Shown piece by piece: positions 7,499-15,221 of a DNA stretch of 64,000 nt. Under the pieces are notes generated by a model that worked only from the letters and a program-made list of their open reading frames with translations, was not told where the DNA came from and ran no database searches. Positions within the stretch are counted from its first letter, which is position 1; each line of letters opens with the position of its first letter. Source of the stretch: an uncultured Bacilli bacterium. GTDB lineage: Bacteria > Bacillota_I > Bacilli_A > RFN20 > CAG-826. The stretch covers positions 62,001-126,000 of the forward strand of contig CALVUI010000001.1 of NCBI GenBank assembly GCA_944363565.1, written 5' to 3'. The translations under genes and the position numbers were made by a program.

Positions 7499-8160
7499 AG
7501 AAACTGATCGGTCACTTCTTGACCATAACCAAACACCGTAACCGGGTTATCGCCAACGGTTTCCACATGGGGATCTTCTTCCATTGCCTAAGGCACGACC
7601 TTTCGAAGTACGGGCCCAGCGAATTCATCCCTTCGGTCAAGTACTACGCCGGCGACCATAGCCCGGTCTACGAAGAACGTCTCAACAACGGCTACTTCTC
7701 GAAGATCTGCCAGCACCACACCCGTCGCAACAAGCACCATTACGAATACTGGACCGATTATTTCTTCGGAAGGGTCATCGCCAAGAGGATGCCCTATGTC
7801 TACGCCACCGAGTACGTCTGCGACGTCCTCGCGGCCTCGCGGACCTACCATCCCGAGTCCTTCACCGGCCTCAAGGCCCTCGAGTACTTCAAGACCCATA
7901 GCCAGAGGTACTTCATAAATTCGGCCACCTATGAGTACGTGTGCTACTGTTTGGGGGAGTACGCCAAAAACGGGTGGAAGAACCTTTCGAAAAAGAAGAC
8001 GAAGGCGAAATACGCGCAGATCGCCGCCAAATATCCCGATGTCGAGATCTTTACCACCATGCCCTTAGGACCCGGTCTCCCGCCTCTAAAAGGCGATGGA
8101 TTAAGGGCCGCGGAGGCTCTCGACAAGAGTAAAATCAAATTGGAGGACCAATCATGTTGA
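7495..8160 (+). CDS. DUF5662-like protein with conserved HDLSK motif
   Basis: A 221-aa soluble protein starting at the ATGA overlap with cobB. Its N-terminus has the pattern H...H(M)...HDLSKYGPSEF (about residues 13-45), followed by a histidine-rich stretch (CQHHTRRNKHHYEYW, about 73-87). This pattern is characteristic of proteins classed as DUF5662, which are common in Firmicutes and phages. The conserved His/Asp residues resemble an HD-type metal site, but no activity is established. The family assignment is from memory of the motif. The last codons overlap the start of yqeY by 7 nt. Confidence 0.75.
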   Translation: MKKLIGHFLTITKHRNRVIANGFHMGIFFHCLRHDLSKYGPSEFIPSVKYYAGDHSPVYEERLNNGYFSKICQHHTRRNKHHYEYWTDYFFGRVIAKRMPYVYATEYVCDVLAASRTYHPESFTGLKALEYFKTHSQRYFINSATYEYVCYCLGEYAKNGWKNLSKKKTKAKYAQIAAKYPDVEIFTTMPLGPGLPPLKGDGLRAAEALDKSKIKLEDQSC

Positions 8161-8570
8161 TCGATGAAATCAAAAAGGCCTCGATGAAGGCCCTAAAGGA
8201 AAAAGACACCGCGACCAGAAATGCCCTATCGGCGGTTATCTCCCGTTATGGGATCATGGCGACCTCGGGTAACGGCAAGGAAGTAAGCGACGCCGACGTC
8301 ATCAAGATCATCACCAAGGTCGACCGCGAGCTCGATGAAGAGATCGCTTCCTACGAGGCGGCGGGACGCTTTGAACAGGCCGAGGCCGTGAAGGCCCAGA
8401 AGGCCGCCCTCAAGCCCTATATCCCAAGCCTCATGGGAGAAGAGGAAATCAAGGCCATCATTCTCAGTCTCGAAGACCGGGCCGTGCCCGCGGTCATGAA
8501 GCACTTCAAGACCCATTATGCCGGGCGGGTCGACATGGGGACGGTCAACAAGGTTTTGAAATCCCTCTAA
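8154..8570 (+). CDS. yqeY: GatB/YqeY domain protein
   Basis: YqeY proteins (about 148 aa) resemble the C-terminal tRNA-binding tail of GatB, the amidotransferase that makes Gln-tRNA; their own role is unclear. This 138-aa copy has the typical N-terminus (LIDEIKKASMKALKEKD), the mid-region DREL-DEEIASYEAAGR, and the C-terminal VDMGTVNKVLKSL motif, where 'D.g.v.kvvr..L' is conserved. The Shine-Dalgarno GGAGG lies within the end of the upstream gene. It is the last gene of the cobB unit. Confidence 0.92.
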   Translation: MLIDEIKKASMKALKEKDTATRNALSAVISRYGIMATSGNGKEVSDADVIKIITKVDRELDEEIASYEAAGRFEQAEAVKAQKAALKPYIPSLMGEEEIKAIILSLEDRAVPAVMKHFKTHYAGRVDMGTVNKVLKSL

Positions 8571-8683
8571 GGCTTGACTGATATCCTTAGGGACCAGGGG
8601 ATTCTTCGATTTATCCCCCTTTCAAAGAAGGCCCAAAAATCATAAGATATGGGGCACCGCGTTAGCGGTCCCATTGGCGAAGC

Positions 8684-8757
8684 GGGGGCTTGGTTCAATG
8701 GCAGAACAGAGGTCTCCAAAACCTTTGATGTGGGTTCGATTCCTTCAGCCCCCGCCA
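8684..8757 (+). tRNA. tRNA-Trp (CCA)
   Basis: The acceptor stem GGGGGCT pairs with AGCCCCC; the discriminator is G and CCA is encoded. The anticodon loop CTCCAAA on a GAGGT/ACCTT stem gives CCA (Trp). The T stem has one T-T mismatch. A CCA anticodon together with ordinary TGA stops argues against UGA=Trp recoding. Confidence 0.95.
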
Positions 8758-8807
8758 TCTGATAACTAATATTGTGATACAAAGCAAGGGTGTCAAATAT
8801 CCGATAT

Positions 8808-8836
8808 AAGTGCTCAATCCTGGGCACTTTTTCTTT
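8808..8836 (+). terminator. Terminator after tRNA-Trp
   Basis: AAGTGCTCA, loop ATCC, TGGGCACTT (one T-G pair), then a long T-rich tract. Confidence 0.8.
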
Positions 8837-9206
8837 TTTTATCGTTTTGCCACTAGGAATTCCGGGTGTCAGTCGGCCATATTCCGGGAAGATACCAACA
8901 CAGGATAATCAAATGCTGGTCCATTTCCGATGACCGACTTCAAAAACCGCGACACCCCACGACACCCCTGCAAAAATCCCAAGTTTGTCTCGGCTCAATC
9001 CCGCATCAGTCTCAATGTAGTCTCACTTTTGGAGAGAATACTTGATTCAAAAGGCCACGTCTAACATAAGTCATTTCCAGCCCAGGCGGAGATGGCTTTT
9101 TGGAGGCAGGATTATAGAGATGGGATTTTTAATTAACGGCCTCTTTTTATAACCCTATGCAGATGACTCGGTTACGCTGTTACGCTATAATAATAATAGT
9201 ACGAAT
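8837..9206 (+). other. Non-coding, AT-richer stretch between tRNA-Trp and the CPBP gene
   Basis: No convincing gene. There is a short direct repeat (GACACCCC twice near 8950-8966). A TATAAT at about 9185 could serve the CPBP gene. Composition changes clearly from the GC-rich genes to the left, marking the edge of an accessory islet next to a tRNA gene. Confidence 0.5.
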
Positions 9207-9965
9207 ATGAAAGCAGTTTTAAAATATCTGACTATTACTTTTGCCTTAACTTATGCTTGTTGGTGGGGCGTAGCTGCTCTTGTAGCATATACTGATTTTG
9301 TATATGGCGACATATTACCGACATTTATATACGTTGTAGGCAACTTCGGCCCGGCTATTGCCGCATTATTTTGCATTGACGGCAGACCCTACCTAACTTC
9401 ATTGAAAAAATTTTTATTCTCCTACAAAAAACGCGGAATATGGTTTTTCCTTTTATTCGTCGCCCTCGTTACGCTCACCGTAGGACTTTCTTCAATGGAA
9501 TGGAATCCGCAAATGACGGGGTTGAATTTTTTTATCTCGTTGCTCGGTTCCATCGTTGTTTACGGAGGTGAGGAAGAACTTGGCTGGCGAGGAATTTTAC
9601 AGCCCACCTTATCTAAGAAAATGACATTACCGCTTGCCGCGCTTGCGTGTGGTGTGATATGGGCGTTATGGCATTTACCGCTTTGGTTTATAGAAGGCCA
9701 CCCCAACCAGTCGATGCCCTTCTGGGTACAGGCAACGTTCGGCATATTTCTTTGCTTTTGGCTCGGCACAATTTATGAGCGTTCAAAATGTCTGCCGCTG
9801 TGTATGCTCTTCCACGGTTTTGCCAATGTGATGTTGTCGTCATTCGTCTTAAAACTGAACTGGGTATTGGTTGTCGGGATCATACTGACGACAGCCGTGG
9901 CAATCGCTCTTTGGCTGCTTGACTTAAAACAGGCAAAAGGTATAAACAACCAGCCGACAAGATGA
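9207..9965 (+). CDS. CPBP-family intramembrane protease homologue
   Basis: A 252-aa protein with about seven hydrophobic helices. It holds the two signature motifs of the CPBP (CAAX protease and bacteriocin-processing, 'Abi') family: EEELGWRG near residues 122-129 and WALWHLPLWF near 151-160, which carry the Glu/His residues of the proposed active site. Family members process or protect against small peptides; no bacteriocin gene is seen beside it. There is no Shine-Dalgarno; a TATAAT about 15 nt upstream suggests a very short leader. Codon use is much more AT-rich than in neighbouring genes, which points to recent acquisition. Confidence 0.9.
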   Translation: MKAVLKYLTITFALTYACWWGVAALVAYTDFVYGDILPTFIYVVGNFGPAIAALFCIDGRPYLTSLKKFLFSYKKRGIWFFLLFVALVTLTVGLSSMEWNPQMTGLNFFISLLGSIVVYGGEEELGWRGILQPTLSKKMTLPLAALACGVIWALWHLPLWFIEGHPNQSMPFWVQATFGIFLCFWLGTIYERSKCLPLCMLFHGFANVMLSSFVLKLNWVLVVGIILTTAVAIALWLLDLKQAKGINNQPTR

Positions 9966-10062
9966 TAAAGGCGAATACAATGAAGTTACAACCGATGCAA
10001 AAAGCGGCAAACTTAGAGAAGCATTTTTGAATGTCGATATGGCCATAAGCAGATCGGCATGA
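9958..10062 (+). pseudogene. Possible gene fragment, 34 codons to a stop
   Basis: Overlapping the end of the CPBP gene in another frame is a short open stretch whose translation looks protein-like (DDKGEYNEVTTDAKSGKLRE ... NVDMAISRSA). It has no start codon or ribosome site of its own. It may be the tail of a gene lost when the islet was assembled. I do not recognise the family. Confidence 0.25.
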
Positions 10063-10155
10063 GAATTACTAATCTTAAAGTCGCATCGTAAGTGGCGCTT
10101 TTATGATGTGTACCCAAAATCCTGGACAGTCCCATAGACAGGAGGTAATCAAAGT

Positions 10156-10263
10156 ATGGGACGATACGACAAGACGCTCAATGCCGGAGGCAAGAGGAAG
10201 GCAAGGGAAGACTTCCTCGAGGAGATCGAGACCTGCACTCCCTTTTCTACATTTTGTTGTTGA
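10156..10263 (+). CDS. Orphan 35-aa reading frame with a strong ribosome site, possibly an IS remnant
   Basis: ATG is preceded by ACAGGAGGTAATCAAAGT, a near-perfect Shine-Dalgarno. The product starts MGRYDKTLNAGGKRKAREDF, looks like a normal basic N-terminus, then runs abruptly into an AT-rich cysteine tail and stops. About 50 bp upstream is TGTACCCAAAATCCTGGACA, which resembles an insertion-sequence end. The simplest reading is the first ~26 codons of a truncated mobile-element gene. Confidence 0.3.
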   Translation: MGRYDKTLNAGGKRKAREDFLEEIETCTPFSTFCC

Positions 10264-10415
10264 CATTGACACTCAACCAACAAACATCTTCAAACGTAAG
10301 CAAAGAAGTGGCATTTGGCATTTATTAAGGGGTTTCGTTTATCTAGTAAGGGTGTCTTTTGCTAGTAGGGGCGTCATTTTGTATTAAAGCGATAGCACAA
10401 AGACACATGCTTACC

Positions 10416-10439
10416 AACGCCCAGCGATGGGCGTTTTTC
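10416..10439 (+). terminator. Intrinsic terminator in the accessory islet
   Basis: AACGCCC, loop AGCGAT, GGGCGTT, then TTTT. No intact gene precedes it directly. Confidence 0.7.
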
Positions 10440-10594
10440 ATTTCGATGGCAGCCGAGGCAGGTGGAAAGGCACCTAAGTGAGACTATGGATGCAACATGT
10501 TGCTCAGGCTTGGCCGGAAGCCAGGCATGCTTAGAGTATTCGTATTGTTTTTCCTCATTTTCACCCTTAGAAATCTTCTTGTGTGACCGCACTT

Positions 10595-10603
10595 TGATAT
10601 AAT
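10595..10603 (+). promoter_or_regulatory. Extended -10 promoter for the 10625 lipoprotein
   Basis: TGATATAAT is an extended -10 box; no good -35 at 17 nt. It lies 21 nt before the ATG, with a GGAG ribosome site between. Confidence 0.6.
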
Positions 10604-10624
10604 CAAAAAAGGAGTTGATTGAAC

Positions 10625-12100
10625 ATGAAGAAATATTTGCCCTTCGCCCTCATCGCGGTGGCCCTCGGCCTCACGGCCTGCAATCCCACCGCTTCCACCT
10701 CATCGGTGGACGGAACCTCCGAAACCGAGACCACTTCGGAAACCACGGTGGAACATAAAACCGCCTGGACCGATGAAGAAAAGGCCATCTTCGAAGAAGA
10801 ATTGGCCGGTTACGTCCCTCCCTTCGCCGAGGCCCTCGACGGTATGGCGGTCGAAGCCCCCGATATCGAGGATTCCCCGAACTACGCCCGCATCAGCTCG
10901 GACTTCAAAGTCGATTATTCTTTGGTGAACAGTTACGGCGCGCTCCTTGAAGAAGACGGCTTCATGGACATGACCGATTGGGCCCCGATCTTCGGGATCG
11001 AGTTGCCCGAAGGCCTTAGGCTTTACATGATGAGCATGGAGGCCGGGGTCGCTTTGGAAGCCCAGGTCTTCCTCTTTGACGATGCCGGCCAATTCCTCAG
11101 CAGCGGAGAAGGCTATTTCGGTGTCAATTTCTACGCCAGCATTCCCTATTATGAATTCCCGACCGAAGCCCTCAATGCCGGTCTCTTGGAATATTGGGGA
11201 GTGGAAGGGGTGACCATCCCGGCCTTTGATGCCGAGTACTACGACTACCTCGAACCCGATGCCGAATACAATACCTTTGAAATCGCCGGGCCTGCCCCCA
11301 GCGACCTGACCGCTTCCTACGTCGAATCCCTCTTGGCCCTCGATTACGTCGAAGAGCACGCCGAAGGGGAAACCCTCTATGTCGATCCTACGGGGCAGAT
11401 CATGCTTAACCTCGTCTACGACGCCGAAAATAAAACCTTCACCGTCGTCGTTTATCAGTCCCTGGTCTTCGAATGGCCGGCCGAAGACGTGGCCGCGGCC
11501 GTCAAGGCTTTGAGTGGAAGCGATACCCTGATCCCGGCCCTTGTGGGAGCCGACTATTACGTCGTTTACACCCAGTGGCTCGAAACCTCTGGCGAGTTCT
11601 CGGTCTACTGCTATGGCGGCGATTACATCGAGCCCTTTGAAACCATCCTTTTGGGGGCTGGCTACGAAAAGAGCGAGGCCGGGGCCTTCCTTTCCGAGGA
11701 CGGCTACCTCTCTTTGACCCTGAGCTATGACGACAAACTCGTTTCCACCGACCTCAAGGTCAAGTTGGGTGATAACGCCCCGACCACCTATTTCCCGAGT
11801 GAGAAAATCGCCGAACTCTTGGCCCAAGCCGGACTCGAAGGCGTCGTCATCCCGGCCCCGGTCGGCGAGTTTAGCGCCTACACGATCGACGCAACCTTCT
11901 GGCCCGGATCCCTCTACGTCTACGCTTTGACCGATGACCCGAACTGCGGCGATGCCTACATCGCCCTCCTTGAGGAGCAGGGCTGGTATTGGTCGGACGA
12001 TGCCTATGGCTATATCCATGATAGCTATGCCGGTATCTCCCTGGCCGCCAGTTACGCTTCCTGGGCCGGCGGTTTGGAAATCGGCATTTACCAACTCTAA
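10625..12100 (+). CDS. Lipoprotein with four diverged internal repeats
   Basis: A 491-aa protein from the ATG at 10625 (the upstream TTG at 10619 has no support). It has a lipoprotein signal ending LTAC (Cys19), then a Ser/Thr/Glu linker to about residue 45. The rest is acidic and aromatic with four related modules. Each has an alpha segment of the type 'Y...L...GY/GF', then a 'DGY.xLxLxY' beta hairpin, and usually a closing 'V.IYQ' strand: GALLEEDGFMDMTD, ESLLALDYVEEHA, ETILLGAGYEKSEAG, ALLEEQGWYWSDDAYG. The final residues are GLEIGIYQL. I do not recognise the family. It is monocistronic between its own promoter and a weak hairpin near 12170, and is probably a surface-anchored binding protein. 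Confidence 0.75.
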   Translation: MKKYLPFALIAVALGLTACNPTASTSSVDGTSETETTSETTVEHKTAWTDEEKAIFEEELAGYVPPFAEALDGMAVEAPDIEDSPNYARISSDFKVDYSLVNSYGALLEEDGFMDMTDWAPIFGIELPEGLRLYMMSMEAGVALEAQVFLFDDAGQFLSSGEGYFGVNFYASIPYYEFPTEALNAGLLEYWGVEGVTIPAFDAEYYDYLEPDAEYNTFEIAGPAPSDLTASYVESLLALDYVEEHAEGETLYVDPTGQIMLNLVYDAENKTFTVVVYQSLVFEWPAEDVAAAVKALSGSDTLIPALVGADYYVVYTQWLETSGEFSVYCYGGDYIEPFETILLGAGYEKSEAGAFLSEDGYLSLTLSYDDKLVSTDLKVKLGDNAPTTYFPSEKIAELLAQAGLEGVVIPAPVGEFSAYTIDATFWPGSLYVYALTDDPNCGDAYIALLEEQGWYWSDDAYGYIHDSYAGISLAASYASWAGGLEIGIYQL

Positions 12101-12286
12101 GCCTAAGTTTCTCTGCTGAAGCTTATCCCCCCAGATTAACCTCCCTTAGCCATTTGCGAGGCAAAGGAACCGCATCTGCGGGGATTTTTCTTTATCCAAA
12201 TTCCGCAAATCCCTCGGAAAAGGTGGCTTTAGTTGAGTGAAATGACAGGGTATTTTGGGTTGCTTCCGACTTTACAAATAGGTAAG

Positions 12287-12300
12287 TGTAAGCGCTTTCA
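12287..12300 (+). promoter_or_regulatory. cre box (CcpA operator)
   Basis: TGTAAGCGCTTTCA matches the CcpA consensus TGWAARCGYTWNCW at every position. It lies 58 nt before the start of the Lrp-like gene, so that gene and the acyl-CoA synthetase behind it are probably under carbon-catabolite control. Confidence 0.85.
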
Positions 12301-12358
12301 TTCTCTATGGGGAGGACTAGAATTAGGGTGTACAAAGAGTTTTCGAAAGGAGGGTACC

Positions 12359-13540
12359 ATGCCGAAACTCTACAAAATCGGGACTCCTGAACAACAGGAG
12401 TATCTCCGGGACTACCACTATAACCCCAAGGGGATGGCTTTCAGCGAACCCGGCGTCATCGCCAGCGACGCCAAGGAGTTCTTGGCCTTCAACATCGCCA
12501 AGTCCTTTTACCAGGTCCATCCGGAAGTCTTCAATCTCGCTTATGTCGAAGAGAAGACCGGGATCAAGAAAGAGGAAGCGGCCAAACGCCTCAAACGCCT
12601 CTATGACGAAAAGCTGATGATGCTAGTGAAGAACTCCTGCGTCAACATCATGGGCTTCGGCCTCTACTACTGGGTCGTGAAACTTAAGGAAGGGACTTCC
12701 AAGGAAGATAGGAAGGATCTCTACGACTTCTTCCAAAACAACGACCAGATCTGCACCGGCTATCCGATGGACGAAGGCGGGGAGTTCGATTTCTATAACG
12801 GCAACCACATGCGGAACCTCGATAACCTCTTCTACGGGGTCATCGAAAAGTTCCGTCACCGTCCCTATGTTGAATGGGTCCATATCTGCCCGGTTAGGCG
12901 CTTGATCCGCGAAAGCAGCGTCAACCAGTTCGACGCCAAAGAGGGCTACCGGCATTACTTCTTCGAGGAAGACCAGGTCAAGAAAGCGGTCAAACTCCAG
13001 AAAAAGATGGACGAGAAGGACTTCGCCATCATCGAAGCCCTCAACAACAGTCCGACGGTCGGGGAGATGTTCGATTATATGGTCCTTTCTTCCTTGAGCG
13101 GCTTGCCCGCCAAGGAAATGAAGGAAGACCTCATCAAGGCCGTCGACCATGACCGCGGGGTCATCCCGATGATCTATCTCAACTACGCGGCCTTGGGCTT
13201 GCACCAACGCTTCTTCTTGGTTTCCCTTTTCGAAAACACCCCGACCTATCGAAGCGAGCAAATCGCCGATGGGCTGGCGAAGGACCCGAGGTTCGTCAAC
13301 TTCTTCGACTTCTCCGATGCCCACCATAACTACATGCTAAGTATCTATGACGAACTGAGCGACGCGGACGAAATCCGCGCAAAACTCAACTCCTATGGTG
13401 AGGTAAAGGAGGTTTTGGAATCCTTGTCGTCCCGCCAATTCCGGCGCTGGACGGCACGCCTTGACTACGAAAACGGCCTCTATGAGGAATGCGTCTTCAC
13501 CGACGACGTCCTCCTCGATCGGAGCACGGAGGGCATGTAA
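12359..13540 (+). CDS. Lrp/AsnC-like winged-helix protein, putative regulator
   Basis: A 393-aa protein starting after a strong Shine-Dalgarno (GAAAGGAGGGTACC). A winged-helix-like segment lies at about residues 58-90 (NLAYVEEKTGIKKEEAAKRL KRLYDEKLMML in outline). Two long alpha/beta halves follow that resemble duplicated AsnC-type ligand domains, with a second helical section near 235-270. It is separated by nothing from the downstream synthetase gene (stop and ATG adjoin), so it probably senses a metabolite of that enzyme. The regulator reading is an inference from fold-like features; no direct family match is claimed. A perfect cre box lies upstream. Confidence 0.6.
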   Translation: MPKLYKIGTPEQQEYLRDYHYNPKGMAFSEPGVIASDAKEFLAFNIAKSFYQVHPEVFNLAYVEEKTGIKKEEAAKRLKRLYDEKLMMLVKNSCVNIMGFGLYYWVVKLKEGTSKEDRKDLYDFFQNNDQICTGYPMDEGGEFDFYNGNHMRNLDNLFYGVIEKFRHRPYVEWVHICPVRRLIRESSVNQFDAKEGYRHYFFEEDQVKKAVKLQKKMDEKDFAIIEALNNSPTVGEMFDYMVLSSLSGLPAKEMKEDLIKAVDHDRGVIPMIYLNYAALGLHQRFFLVSLFENTPTYRSEQIADGLAKDPRFVNFFDFSDAHHNYMLSIYDELSDADEIRAKLNSYGEVKEVLESLSSRQFRRWTARLDYENGLYEECVFTDDVLLDRSTEGM

Positions 13541-14932
13541 ATGGAAATCAAAGAAGCGCGACCCTATGTCGTCGAAAGCCTGAAGTACGCCCTCAATCCC
13601 TCCTCGATCGCCGTGGTCGGGGCCTCCCGTTATCCGACGAAGGTCGGGAACAAGGTCGTCTACGAACTCCAGAAGTGGGGCTACAAGGGGAAGATCTTCC
13701 CGGTCAACCCGAGGGCCGATGAGGTCCTCGGCCTCAAGGCCTACCATACCCTCAGGGAGATCAAGGAGCCGGTCGACCTCGTCTTCGTGGCCGTCCCGGC
13801 CCACATCGTGAGTTCCATCATCCACGACGCCGTTGCCATCAAAGCCAAGATGCTGGTCATCGCCACCAGCGCCTTCAAGGAGATCGGCCGGGCCGAACTG
13901 CAAAACGACATTACCGAGTACTGCCGGGAGCAGAAGCTGCCCTTGATCGGTCCCAACCTCGTGGGCATGGGCTCGCCCTATACCCACTTCAACTGCGGCT
14001 TCATCCCCTACCTCCCGGTCGAAGGGCCGATCGCCATGATCTCCCAGTCCGGGGCCAATTTGCTCGCGGCCCTCGGGACCAGTCAGGAGGAACACTTCGG
14101 GATGAGCTTCTTCGTCGGTCTCGGAAACAAAGCGGACGTCGACTTCTCGGAGTTCATCGAATACGCCGAGTCCGACCCCCATACCAAGTGCCTTTCGATC
14201 TACATCGAAGGGCTCGATAGCCCTGAGGCTTTCGTAAAGTCCTGCAAGAAGGTCACCAAGCCCATCGTTGTCATCAAGGTCGGGCGGAGCAAGATCGGCC
14301 ACAAGGCTGCCTTCGCCCACACCGCTTCCGAGAACCCGATGGACGATGAGTATTACGACCAGATCATCAAGGAAGCCGGGGCCATCCGGGCCACGACCTG
14401 GCAGGAATTCCTCGATGTTTCCTTGGCCCTCGGCTACCAACCGGCCTTGAAGGGCGACAATGTCGTCATGATCACCAACGGCGGGGGAGCGGGCCTCCTC
14501 TCCTGCGACCATTTCGAGCGCCTCGGCCTACCTTTGAAGGAACTCAAGGACATCTCGCCTCTACTGGCCCAGAAGATCAGGGCCTACATGCCGATGTTCG
14601 GGTCCCCCCTCAACCCGGTCGACATTTCCGGGACCGCTTCCGTCATCCAATACAAGGGGGCCTTCCAGCAAGCCCTCAGGGATCCCCATGTCGACGGGGT
14701 CCTCGGGGCCATCTGCCCGACCGCGGTCACCGACGTCCACGGGGTGACCCTGGCCGCCGTCGAGGTGGCGGAGAAGACCAAGGACCTCCATAAGCCCTTC
14801 GTCATGATCTGCCAAGGCGGGGAGGAGTGCTCGGAGGCCATCAAGTTGCTCCGTTCGCACGGCATCCCGGCCTACAAGACGGCGGAACAGGCGGTCAACG
14901 CCATGGTCGCCCTCCGCAAGGCGGCCCGTTAG
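13541..14932 (+). CDS. ADP-forming acyl-CoA synthetase, alpha subunit
   Basis: These enzymes interconvert acyl-CoA + ADP + Pi and acid + CoA + ATP, giving ATP from acetyl-CoA in fermentation. The 463-aa protein has the CoA-binding Rossmann domain (SSIAVVGASRYPTKVGN, residues 21-37), two succinyl-CoA-ligase-like domains (GPNLVGMG at 137-144; ISQSGANL at 167-174) and the phosphorylated histidine region, GRSKIGHKAAFAHTAS, with His260. In most relatives this reads SHTG; here it is AHTAS, so the residues around the histidine differ. The ATP-grasp beta subunit that ACD needs is absent from the window. It directly follows the Lrp-like gene and ends at a strong terminator. Confidence 0.85.
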   Translation: MEIKEARPYVVESLKYALNPSSIAVVGASRYPTKVGNKVVYELQKWGYKGKIFPVNPRADEVLGLKAYHTLREIKEPVDLVFVAVPAHIVSSIIHDAVAIKAKMLVIATSAFKEIGRAELQNDITEYCREQKLPLIGPNLVGMGSPYTHFNCGFIPYLPVEGPIAMISQSGANLLAALGTSQEEHFGMSFFVGLGNKADVDFSEFIEYAESDPHTKCLSIYIEGLDSPEAFVKSCKKVTKPIVVIKVGRSKIGHKAAFAHTASENPMDDEYYDQIIKEAGAIRATTWQEFLDVSLALGYQPALKGDNVVMITNGGGAGLLSCDHFERLGLPLKELKDISPLLAQKIRAYMPMFGSPLNPVDISGTASVIQYKGAFQQALRDPHVDGVLGAICPTAVTDVHGVTLAAVEVAEKTKDLHKPFVMICQGGEECSEAIKLLRSHGIPAYKTAEQAVNAMVALRKAAR

Positions 14933-14950
14933 TCTTTCCATATTAATAAG

Positions 14951-14973
14951 AGGAGGGGGCGACCCCTCCTTTT
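14951..14973 (+). terminator. Terminator of the acyl-CoA synthetase unit
   Basis: AGGAGGGG, loop GCGA, CCCCTCCT: perfect 8-bp stem, then TTTGTCTTTT. Confidence 0.85.
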
Positions 14974-15040
14974 GTCTTTTTCCTTCCTCCTTCTAAAGAA
15001 GGGCCTTGAAAGAGATCGCCCTTTTGACCCGTCTTTACAA

Positions 15041-15194
15041 TTTCCGATATTGGTAAAACAAGAAAGCGAGGCCCCTTTCCCTTATCGGAAATCTCATTTT
15101 CCATATCGAAAAAATCCACGTTTGGCCTATATTTAGCGATATAGGGAAAACAATTTTGTATATATGAAAATCAACTTTGGCATATCGAATTTCC
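15041..15194 (+). promoter_or_regulatory. Cluster of five related palindromic sites upstream of the AraC gene
   Basis: In an AT-rich gap of about 160 bp the same motif returns five times: TTTCCGATATTGGTAAAA (15041), TTTCCCTTATCGGAAA (15076), TTTTCCATATCGAAAAAA (15098), TTTAGCGATATAGGGAAAA (15132) and TTTGGCATATCGAATTTCC (15176). A consensus is TTTCCnATATnGGAAA, an imperfect palindrome. This looks like an operator array for the AraC regulator itself or another regulator of the galactan genes. The motif is not the usual AraC half-site and I have not matched it to a known one. Confidence 0.6.
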
Positions 15195-15197
15195 TTT

Positions 15198-15213
15198 ATG
15201 TAAGGGCTTACAT
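15198..15213 (+). promoter_or_regulatory. cre-like palindrome just before the AraC start
   Basis: ATGTAAGGGCTTACAT is a 7-bp palindrome around GG. Its core TGTAAGGGCTTACA differs from the cre consensus only at the central C (G here). It sits 8 nt before the ATG at 15222. Confidence 0.45.
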
Positions 15214-15221
15214 GCCTTCTA

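Noticed and set aside
8567-8827. 86-aa minus-strand frame with an 'AEGIEPTSKVLETSVLPLNQAP'-like translation
   Set aside because: It is the reverse-strand reading of tRNA-Trp, a well-known spurious ORF type.
12165-12190. Terminator after the 10625 lipoprotein
   Set aside because: CCGC-ATCT-GCGG followed by GGATTTTT is only a 4-bp stem, too weak to list as a terminator.
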